NCBI GenBank assembly: GCA_004764695.1
Contig: SMSO01000036.1
Span: 764,001 to 828,000 of the forward strand
Reading direction: 5' to 3'
DNA from: Schizochytrium sp. TIO01
Lineage: Eukaryota > Sar > Bigyra > Thraustochytrida > Thraustochytriidae
DNA: 64,000 nt
Shown: positions 23,971-32,814 of the stretch, in pieces
How positions within the stretch are numbered: position 1 is the first letter of the stretch
Layout of the letters: every line of letters begins with the position of its first letter
Made by a program: the position numbers and the translations under genes
Notes under the pieces: generated by a model
Seen by the model: the letters and a program-made list of their open reading frames with translations, nothing else
Database searches by the model: none
Told to the model about the DNA's origin: nothing

Positions 23971-24408
23971 ATGTGGTTACTAAAGTACTATAACGATTTT
24001 TCTGTGATATTGTTGGAGAACCCGCGGAATGAATTGGTACCGTTGCTGTCCAGCAAAACCAGACGCGTTCTGTTGGAAGCAATGTACCGTTGCTCTCCCG
24101 AAATATGCATACAGATCTGGGAAGCGAGGAAAGCACTTTTGAGGAAGATTCTGGCTTTAAGCAATATAGTAAGTCCTATTCAACAATTGTCCAGGATTTC
24201 TAGGGACCCGGAAGGACAATTCCAGACTTTTGGCAAACGGATTCTTCACTACCAAGAAGAAGCTATTTCTTTGCCTACATACTGCAGAACTGGACAAGAG
24301 AAGCTAATTTTGTTTTATATCCCAAAGTACTTCAAAAATTTGTTAGAATTTTTTTACTGTTTGGAAACAACATATAGAGAAAACCTAAACAGTCGTACCT
24401 TGAGCTAG
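23971..24408 (+). CDS. Doubtful hypothetical ORF, 145 aa
   Basis: ATG-to-TAG frame that ends 170 bp before the signal-peptide ATG of receptor copy 1. I recognise no domain, membrane segment or family. Composition is ordinary (Leu, Ile, Arg, Tyr-rich). It is unusually long for this AT-rich spacer, which is the only reason to list it. It could be chance, or the relic of a retroelement or another gene. Confidence 0.2.
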   Translation: MWLLKYYNDFSVILLENPRNELVPLLSSKTRRVLLEAMYRCSPEICIQIWEARKALLRKILALSNIVSPIQQLSRISRDPEGQFQTFGKRILHYQEEAISLPTYCRTGQEKLILFYIPKYFKNLLEFFYCLETTYRENLNSRTLS

Positions 24409-24578
24409 AAAAAACATCAACCTACTTTCCCTGATGGACAAACTCATTCCATGATATCCTTTTGCAACCAAGTAACTATGAAACTATAAAATATAAGGAA
24501 AGATATCACTCATCCTTCATTTCAAAATATTAACCTATCACCAAATCCAGAATCCAAACTAAACTTGAGCCTGGAAAA

Positions 24579-24654
24579 ATGAAAACCTTAAAATCGAAAA
24601 GTATATTTGTGTTTGTGAGCATTTTTACCATACTTTGTCAATACGCAGTAGTGG
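24579..24654 (+). other. Signal-peptide segment of receptor copy 1, out of frame with the body
   Basis: The ATG at 24579 starts a hydrophobic leader (MKTLKSKSIFVFVSIFTILC onward) that ends in the same VVDGRP sequence as copy 2. Copy 1 then has CCC where copy 2 has CC (about 24662-24664), which throws the leader out of frame. The body frame has a TAG at 24649-24651 and so cannot extend up through the leader. Confidence 0.8.
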
Positions 24655-27608
24655 ATGGTCGGCCCAACGAGATTCATCGACAATGGATCCTCGCTAATGT
24701 TCCCAGGTTGTTCGGCGAATTACAACGCACCTTGCTCATTCAATATCGCCTATAGACTTGTTGAAACTATTGTTGAAGATTTTCCAAACTATGGAAACGA
24801 TTCACAGCTGCTTGACGAAGTCAATAACGGTGCATACAATCCTCACGATACACGAAGCTTTGCACCATTTGTTTTCAATGCCTCAAATATGCAATGCATC
24901 GCAAACGGCCGTAACACCACCTTCATTGGTCTTACCCTTGAAGAAATTGCTGATGCACTCGATGTTCCTATTGTTCAGACCAACTTATCAGCCAGACTAT
25001 ACAGTGCTTCAGACTCTGATCACGACGGTTGGGTCACATTTTCTTTCACGTCTGAGGACTATCCTGATGACCCGGTTACACACTTGGGATACGTAAATCA
25101 AGTGAACAGCACAGACAGCAACGAAATATATGTCATACTTGCTATGTTTGCACAACGAACCTCTACTCGAGTTGAGTCTGACTCTTGTCCCACAACAGTA
25201 AATCGAAGATGCAGCATTGAGAACTCAATCTCTCTTGTAGGGAATATGCTAGCACGCGCAATGATGACAGAAACTCCCAAGCAACTCGTTAACCTGTGGC
25301 AAGAGTCATCTTTCCCTTTAGACACATATCTTAGAGAAGGAAACTGGTATTTGTTTGTATATGGGTTCGGGCAAAACTTTCCTCACTATGTTTTCGCACA
25401 TACGAGAACAGATTGGATTGGGAAAACACTGTACGAGATTTCAGAACTTTTCGTCAGTCCTAGCATTCAAAATGGAACTCTGATCCATGAACAATTTGTC
25501 GCTGCTGCTCTTCAAGGTGGTGCATGGGTTGATTACTCCTGGCAAACTAGCTCGACATCAGCAATTGGGCACAAAGTGAGCTACGTAGCAGGTGCAAAAC
25601 TCTTTGGAAACCAATATTACTTCGGAGTTGGTTTCGATCATAAGCGAGATGCTGCTGTTAGCTCAGCACTTTGTCAAACATGCTCTACAAATTATAGTGA
25701 ACCTTGCTCCATTGGAAATGCCCTAGCTATCAGTGCACACGCCGAAGTTGAGCTCCTTGCAAATAATGCAATCAACAAAACCTTTTATGACCTAAGCACA
25801 AGTGAAGAGTTCTACGCAGCTGGCGGATTCGGAGTTCTTATCGTCGATTACGACAACATGACCGTGATGGCTGATAGTCTTGATAGCTCTCTTCGAGGGT
25901 CAAATGTCGAAGCTGCGTTTCTTGCGAGACACATTACCCAAACTGACACAAGTCATAACACGCTGATCGAAATGGCTGATGGGGGTGGTGGCTGGGCACG
26001 ACTACCCAGCGAAGATGGCTTTGGAGATTTTGTTGCAATGGTGAGTCGTGTCAGTGAATATGACCATGACTATTATATTATGACCGGATATATTGATGCG
26101 ATTGCTCCAACGGAGACCGAGTGTTCTGCAGAGTTTGATGCAGGATGCTCTGCAAGTAGTGCGCGGGCCCTAGTAGGACACCTTGTGACTGCCATCAACA
26201 CTTGCGAGTCGGATGAAGAACTTGATGCGATCTTCTCTAACGTTAACAAAGGCCCAACATCAAACTATACTGTCAGCCCGAACTTCTATGCGATTGTGCT
26301 TGATGATGACTATTACATGCGGGCCGTAGGCGATCCTGACTTGCGTGGCTCCTGGAACATATCGACAGAGGTTAGCTTCCTGACGTACATGCGCGAAGAG
26401 CACAGTATTACATCTTTGGGTGAGGACTTTCTGTCTGACTTGCAAACAACTTCCTTTGAGCAAGGTGGAGGTTTTATCAGTGTTGAATGGAACGAAGCTG
26501 GTGGAACGTCCAAGAATGTCACCTTCTTCAGTCTTGTAGCTCAGCACTATGATGATTATGGTGAGCGCAAGAATTTCTTCGTAGCTAGTATCTTCACAAA
26601 TGCTGATGCGCCGACCTTATGCTCAGATGGTTGTCCTGAGAGCTCGTATTGCGTTGACGACGATGATAGTCTGCCGAGGCGCTGTGCATGTGGCTTTTAC
26701 TATGTTGCAGAGTACGAGGAGGAGAATTCAACTTGCGCAACGACACCGACTACAGATGTTACCATGAGCTGTACAATGGATCCTGACAAATCCAGCGTGA
26801 AAAGTGTTAAGGCGATTGCTCGCGCTTTAGGAATCATAAACTGCCTTTTTGCTCTGTTTTGTATCTCGTGGACTGTTCTGAGGCGTAATCATATCATTGT
26901 CAAAGCGTCACAGCCTATGCTACTGATATTGGTAGGACTTGGTACAATCGTATCCTCAATGACAATCTTCGTAATGACGATTGATGACTTTGTGGGGCCG
27001 CCGGCAGGCAATGGAGACAATACCCGAGCCAACCTTGCTTGTATGGCTCAGCCATGGTTTTATGGAGTCGGGTTTGCAATTACATACTGCAGTATGATTG
27101 TTAAACTGGAAAGAGTAGCAAAGGTATTTCGAAATGCTGCACTCATGAAAAAGACTCGAGGGGTGTCCATGAGAGCAACGGTAGCCTCGTTAGTCGGACT
27201 CTTATCAATTGAAGTGTTTGTACTTTTGCTTTGGACCTTTATCGATCCCCTGTATTTCGGACGTCCTGATGATAACCCATTGAACGGTGCGTGTAAGAGT
27301 CCTGCTTCTCAGGCATTCGTCATTGTTCTTGCAATGTACCATTTGATGTTATTGCTTCATGGCGCACGTTTAAGCTATCGATGCCGTAAGGTGAATGGTG
27401 TATTTGCTGAGACCAAGTATCTGAGCTTAGCAATGATTGGTAACCTTCAGGTATTGTTATTAGCATTACCTGTGATTGTTTTGACAGCTGACGATACAGC
27501 AACTTCGATGTTTATTCGCAGCATTGCAGTATTCATCAATGACTTTTCGACCACAGCACTAATATTTTGTCCAAAGATATATTTCAGCATTTTTGGACCA
27601 CCTGAGTC
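24645..27608 (+). repeat. Near-identical duplicated block, unit A
   Basis: Pairs with 32908-35870 at near identity over about 2.96 kb. Similarity starts abruptly at the signal-peptide/mature boundary and ends abruptly after the TM7 FGPPES codons. Flanks, leaders and tails differ. Confidence 0.9.
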
Positions 27609-27741
27609 TTCCAGTGCTGGAGCTGCGGCTTTAACAAAGGTTAAGCCAGGCTATTCAGGCACGAAGTCTGCTGGTGTTACGACTGGTGCAGAGTCTATTG
27701 CGTCATCAGTGAAGACAAATCATGGAAGCGTTCATTCATGA
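24655..27741 (+). CDS. Receptor copy 1: four Cache-like modules + EGF-like + class C 7TM; leader frameshifted
   Basis: Predicted plasma-membrane receptor of the class C GPCR type. The open frame from 24655 encodes 1,028 residues, all but the leader. Four repeated extracellular modules each begin with a C-x7-C head at C19, C178, C343 and C490. Each carries sCache-like strands: a GG(A/G)W-x3-Y-x-W or related segment, a KVSYV-type strand and a final YY-x-G-x-G(F/Y) strand. A Cys-rich EGF-like unit starts at C656. Seven helices follow from about residue 720, with class C hallmarks: KASQP before TM2, FAETKY before TM6, and CPKIYFSIFG at the end of TM7. The Ser/Lys-rich tail is about 45 residues. 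Many N-x-S/T sites fit an ectodomain. An extra C near 24663 separates the body from its leader, so this is either a pseudogene or a sequence error. It is nearly identical to copy 2. The ligand is unknown. Confidence 0.8.
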   Translation: MVGPTRFIDNGSSLMFPGCSANYNAPCSFNIAYRLVETIVEDFPNYGNDSQLLDEVNNGAYNPHDTRSFAPFVFNASNMQCIANGRNTTFIGLTLEEIADALDVPIVQTNLSARLYSASDSDHDGWVTFSFTSEDYPDDPVTHLGYVNQVNSTDSNEIYVILAMFAQRTSTRVESDSCPTTVNRRCSIENSISLVGNMLARAMMTETPKQLVNLWQESSFPLDTYLREGNWYLFVYGFGQNFPHYVFAHTRTDWIGKTLYEISELFVSPSIQNGTLIHEQFVAAALQGGAWVDYSWQTSSTSAIGHKVSYVAGAKLFGNQYYFGVGFDHKRDAAVSSALCQTCSTNYSEPCSIGNALAISAHAEVELLANNAINKTFYDLSTSEEFYAAGGFGVLIVDYDNMTVMADSLDSSLRGSNVEAAFLARHITQTDTSHNTLIEMADGGGGWARLPSEDGFGDFVAMVSRVSEYDHDYYIMTGYIDAIAPTETECSAEFDAGCSASSARALVGHLVTAINTCESDEELDAIFSNVNKGPTSNYTVSPNFYAIVLDDDYYMRAVGDPDLRGSWNISTEVSFLTYMREEHSITSLGEDFLSDLQTTSFEQGGGFISVEWNEAGGTSKNVTFFSLVAQHYDDYGERKNFFVASIFTNADAPTLCSDGCPESSYCVDDDDSLPRRCACGFYYVAEYEEENSTCATTPTTDVTMSCTMDPDKSSVKSVKAIARALGIINCLFALFCISWTVLRRNHIIVKASQPMLLILVGLGTIVSSMTIFVMTIDDFVGPPAGNGDNTRANLACMAQPWFYGVGFAITYCSMIVKLERVAKVFRNAALMKKTRGVSMRATVASLVGLLSIEVFVLLLWTFIDPLYFGRPDDNPLNGACKSPASQAFVIVLAMYHLMLLLHGARLSYRCRKVNGVFAETKYLSLAMIGNLQVLLLALPVIVLTADDTATSMFIRSIAVFINDFSTTALIFCPKIYFSIFGPPESSSAGAAALTKVKPGYSGTKSAGVTTGAESIASSVKTNHGSVHS

Positions 27742-27924
27742 GATATGTATCAGATGAAGCTAGAATTGATAAGTTAGTCTAGGGCTTTCATGATGTCAAG
27801 GAATGGCAGGAGGGACTTGAATTTTCTGCACGCAGTAAATCCTAATTATAGTTAAGGTGTGTTTCTAAACTCTTGGGTTGCTAAGACACAATTCATTCTA
27901 TTTTTATCTTGTATTTCCACTTAC

Positions 27925-28960
27925 TTATTTTTTGTTATTTAGAATTGCAACGTATCCTGAAACACTACTGCGGAGCTTGCCATTCTTTTTGTTGAACGAT
28001 GCATCACTGTAGTTCAAGAGCTTTCACCGACTTTGCACCTTTAAAGGTAAGTGGAGGTGTATTTGTGTACTGTACATAACGGAATGCATGTCGAAGTAAA
28101 TTCATATGCTCTTTACCATTTCTTTGTCCATGACTTTCTAACTGGTGCAGCGTGTAAGCCATTTCAGGACGAGGTTGGTGCAGATACATAAGTGTTCCTA
28201 CAAGAGAACCATAAGCCTCATTCACGGAGTCTTCAGGATATACGCTTAACTCTTAAAGAATGACAGGAATTTTGACGGGATTACATAGATTCATCTTATA
28301 GCGTCTAAGAGCCATTTTAGTATTCCTCTTGACTGATAGTACAAACCTTTCGTAATTTCATGTTTACACGTGTATCAGTTATAACGACAGTCTGTTCTCG
28401 GTTCACGTTAATGCCTAGATTTGCCTGTAGTTTCTCAAAGTGCTCCAAAGGTTCGCATGTAGTCGACATGAATAGTCATGAGTAAGTTCTCACCTATAAA
28501 GAGTGATGCATCAGTCATAGATTGTTTCAGTCTATACTTTTCTATAACAGCAGTCAGATAATCTACGCATCGGCGAGATGCACTTTTAAGACTATAGGGA
28601 CTCTTGCAAAGTCTAAAGCTCATCGATAATGCGAATGTATTAATACTTATCCTCTGGTATGTGCGCTTCCAGTAATGCAGCTGTCACATCAAATAGGCTC
28701 TTGTAAACGCAATGTTTATTGCTACACAAATGCTTACTATATTAACAGTTGGCGAGTAAAGATCGTATATATTTGCTACTTTCTCGTCATAGCTTGCAAC
28801 AGCAACTCTAGCTGTTTATACACTCGATGTTGATGGCTTCTTTGTAGATACCCATCTTGTTCCTATAGGAGAGAAACCTTCTGATACTGTGTCCAGATGT
28901 ACAACTTCCAGAACTCCGGCACGCACAAGATTCCTACAATTTCCCTTTATTGCTTGAACC
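27925..28960 (-). pseudogene. Ty1/copia retrotransposon relic (reverse transcriptase to RNase H)
   Basis: Read on the minus strand from 28960 downward, frame-broken pieces give the copia order: IGTRWV-x2-K (28860 region), YSPTV-x-IVSICVAIN, FDVTAALLEAHIPEDKY (matching the family's DVKTAFL motif), K-SPYSLKSASRR, a VDYM segment where the catalytic YVDD box should be, YGSLVGTLMYLHQ-x-RPEMAYTLHQL, and the RNase H segment YSDASFNKKNG...SGYV. At least one stop (near 28820) and several frame changes are present, and the second catalytic Asp of the RT box is lost. Gag, protease and integrase are not recognised. The element is dead. Confidence 0.85.
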
Positions 28961-29349
28961 CGTAGTAATTACATGAACGTGGTCTCATTGCCTTGTACGC
29001 TGTCGATATTGTTTCACTTTAGAGATCCGGATTTGGTGAGTCTTTCTTCTTTCTCTCAAAGTGTCTATCTTTACAGTAGAAATATGATCCTGAGAGATGA
29101 ATCTGGTCAGCTAGAGGCTAACTATGAAGATGGAGGCGAGAGGCGAGAGGCGAGATTAAGGCTCTGAGAGGATTTTAGAAGGCATGGCAATCTGTGAATG
29201 ATCCGTTAGAGATAAGCTGTCCTTGAAATTAGACTGCTTTATGTTTTAACTAGGATTCTAGAAATACTTGAACTGTGTAAAACACAGTGGATGGGGTTAG
29301 GTTAACTTCTCTCTTTAACCATCCATTTAGATTCCACCATTGATTCTAG

Positions 29350-29505
29350 GGAAAGGGTATAAATACTTTAGGTTCTTGACTTCTAAGCCAGGTAGGTCTG
29401 GTTGTCTAGTTTATTCTATTCTAAGCCTATCTTCATAGGTTCTTACAAAAGGGCGCCTAGAACTCTAGCAATGTCTTGTCAATTAGTTCCTTTGATTGGA
29501 GATCT
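29350..29505. repeat. Diverged direct repeat, left copy
   Basis: Resembles 30082-30217. The best part, 29464-29500, matches 30180-30216 with about four mismatches in 37. A TATAAATA-like sequence lies at its start. Possibly part of a decayed LTR. Confidence 0.6.
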
Positions 29506-30081
29506 CGGCATACGAGTTACTCCTCAAGAAAAATCTTTTCTTTCTATTTTAACACATGTTTGACCGATTTCAAGTCTACCTAATTCTTGCCCCCCCAATT
29601 TGGGATCGTTTTGAAAGTTGAACATAGTATCAGTCTTAACTAGCATCGCCTGTTGCACTGTAGTCAACATTTAGAGGGGCGACTTGTTCACGGGTCTTTT
29701 GGGATCTACACCAGTAATCTCGAGAATATTGAGAACTACCGGCCATATCTAGAGTTCAATCACTGTCAGAGTCACTTTGTGAGTCATCGTGACTGTCCAG
29801 TTGAATTACTGTGGTCTTTTCTGTAGGAATTTGTTTATTTTGTCACCGAGAGCATATGTGTCTCCTTTGTCATGACTTCACCGAAAGCGTCTTTGTCTTT
29901 ACTTCAGCAGTCCTTTCTACAACAAAAGTGTCTCTGTATTTCCTTGTAGTATCTGTACCAAATTACTTTCTTATACCTAGTTGATAAACTACATATTTCA
30001 CATTCCTTAGAATCACATATGGCGGAATCTGAATTGATGGTGAAAATGACACCTTGAACTAGCTTCATCTTTTGTGACTAA

Positions 30082-30217
30082 ATGTGTATACACGCTTTTA
30101 GTACTTGACTTCTCAACCTTGCAAGACTATTCTATTGAAAGCCTTATATACACGAGTCTTACAAAACAATAACTAGAAGTCTAGCAATGTCTTGTCAACT
30201 AGTCCCTTCGATTGAAT
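30082..30217. repeat. Diverged direct repeat, right copy
   Basis: Partner of 29350-29505, in the same orientation about 0.7 kb away. Shared blocks are ACTTGACTTCT, TTCTATT, TCTTACAAAA and TCTAGCAATGTCTTGTCAA. Confidence 0.6.
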
Positions 30218-32814
30218 ATTTCAGCGCAAGGCTTAGAGGATATGAGTCATCATTGCTATATAGCTTTAACATGCAGATCGCACCAATATGATTATGCGTC
30301 TGTTTTCAGGAAAATAAGTTAGCTTGCAAAGTAATGTAACAGCAGATTCAAATCGACCCAAAGCAGCCTAGTTTAAAACCATCTAAACATGGGCATCTAT
30401 TCAATAGCCTTTAAGCAATCAGAATCAAGTTTCTTTACTCATAATCATAGCTGGCATACCTTTTCCACAATATAGAGTGAGGTCCTAGCTATCTATAACA
30501 AAAATAATCTTACAAACAATTCAAACACCATATTGATCGTATATCCATATTTTGTTAGACAATTGCTCCAAACCGTACATAGCACCTAGTGTCGTGCACT
30601 TTAGTATTGTGTTTCTCACGCTTACCCAGTTGCATCAGATCAGTGTTATACCTAATATGCCTACCAGCCTTCCAGATATGGATTTCTTTAAAGAATGGAT
30701 CATTTGAGTATAGTCAAACATTTCCAACGGCCATTATAAAAAAAAATAAAAAAAAATCTTAATTTATTTTATTTTATTCATAATCAAATATAGATATTGT
30801 AATAGTAATAATAATTCGATTGGATGACTATCATTTTGCTCATTGAATCAGCTTACTTCTTTTACTTTAGTGTTTTATTATGCATTATTATTCATATTAA
30901 TATTCTCTACATTATTAACCATATTATATATTTATTTAAATAAATAAAAGCCTATGTAGTAGTACTGCCTACTACGTATTCATTTGTACATGTAATATAT
31001 ATACACGAGAGAGATAGGGCACCTAGCCCTAAAATGATACGATGAACTCCAAAAAGATCTCTGTTTCCTTCTGCCAATTGTTATGAATGTTTATCTATTA
31101 TCTTACTTGACGGTACAAGCTGTTTTAGATTCTCGCGGTTTTGTCACGAAACTTAGAAATAAAAATATTCTATTGAACATGATTCGAAGCAGGAACAGAA
31201 AAATGCATCAAGATACCAACCTGTAAGTACATGTTTCTTTTGTGTACATGATTTCTTCAAAACATAATGCCAAGTATCGCCTCTCCGTATAGCTAAGCTA
31301 TCTCCAGATCGAGCAAGAACATTAAAGTTTAAGCGGAGGTACGTTAAAGGCCGTCTAGAAGGAAATTCACTAAATTCTTTCACCCTCATCAACCCGTTTT
31401 GCGTACTGGTGTATTTCGAAACTCAATCGCACGATTTCATGCCACAGAAGAGTCTGCTTCACTTCAACTTGTATTCGTTACTTCCCACTCTGTCGTAAAT
31501 AAAATTAGATACAAGCAGAACACAGTAACAAGCAAATCTTTTATGAAAACCTACTCTGAAGAGCCCTCACCTCAGCAATGCTGTCTTCCAATATTACTCT
31601 AACTAGAGAACTTAAGTTTTGCTTATGTTTAGCTTTAGCGACTCAGAATGTGAAATACTCTTCTGGAAGATTTTCAACACTAGATACTGTGCTAGCTTCA
31701 AGATTTTAGTCAAATTCACTTTTTTTAAAAACAAGGAGGATGCCAATGTACCTCATTTCTTACAACGTATCGACCCAAAGAAAAACGAATATGTCTAGAT
31801 ATGATATGGGTCAGGTTAAATGGGAGTGGCACGTCAATTCTCGGAATGGGTAACTGCTCGCATGGCAGATCCAAAATACTCTATACGGAAGCTCGCACAG
31901 AAACAACAACGAAAATCAAAGGAGCTTTGCAAAGTCTACATACAACAGCAAATCTAAGTTTCGTTGGTTGAATTGCTGACATAAGCAGCAACTTCAGCAT
32001 ATGCATGTAGGTTCCAATTTGTTACAGTCGCCATCATTCTATCATTCTGAATTGTAGATTTATCTTTACCACGACTTAGAAGATGGAGTGACTCAATTTA
32101 AGGTTTGTAAACTCGAATACTCTTTAGTTAAAGCTTTCTGGTTTACCCGAACTGCCAGACAAACAATACACGTCTGGGTACCTACCAGTGGCATAGGTAG
32201 GGAGGTAGTGAGGTAGTGAGGTTAGGAAGTTAGAACTTTTCATTTTAGAGGAAGATGTAGTATTTTACACTTTTTCTTAACTAAACTTTTGTACCTCGGA
32301 AGCCTGAACTAAAATAATGCGATTCAAAAATAAAGGTGGAACAGTAGACAGAACAGTTCAAAACCAAACACCATGAAACGGAGAGCGCGTATTACGGATT
32401 GCAAGATGGAAATCCGTTTCCGCTGGATATGTTCGTAGATTATGTATAGATGTAGTCTAAAGTTCATTACTACATATTTTGAAACTGCCTTATTGTTTTT
32501 ATTTATTGACTTCCTATAAACACAATTAAAAAAAATACATTATAATTAGAGTGCCGAAACAGAAACATAGCAGAACGACAGAACGACACCAACTGACTTC
32601 TAGATACTGCTGGCTTCCTTTCATAGAATTACTAAAACTTAAACGATATCCTTTTAAAATTTGCGCAAACGCTAAAAAACTCTTGTAGAGAGAATATAGT
32701 TGCTTTGACATATGAGATTTGAAAATTAAATTAATCCTTCAAAAAAAATAGCAAACCTGCAACGCTTCAAAGCTTTATGCTCCTATATATTATACAACAA
32801 TCGCAATATATTAT

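Larger units (their letters stand above)
21712..24578. other. Intergenic spacer IFT140-receptor array
   Basis: AT-rich 2.9 kb spacer. Notable contents are a 23-base C run (23351-23373), a GC-rich hairpin (23661-23692) and one doubtful 145-codon frame (23971-24408). No other gene is recognisable. Confidence 0.5.
27742..32814. other. Spacer between receptor copies 1 and 2
   Basis: AT-rich 5 kb gap. It contains a decayed copia retrotransposon (27925-28960, minus), a diverged direct repeat pair (29350/30082), an A/T-rich stretch at 30735-30960, and a TAGGTA/TAGTGAGG-rich patch at 32178-32220. No intact gene is seen. Confidence 0.6.

Noticed and set aside
30735-30960. Very A/T-rich stretch as a possible replication origin or centromere element
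   Set aside because: No defined motif or repeat structure; base composition alone is not evidence.
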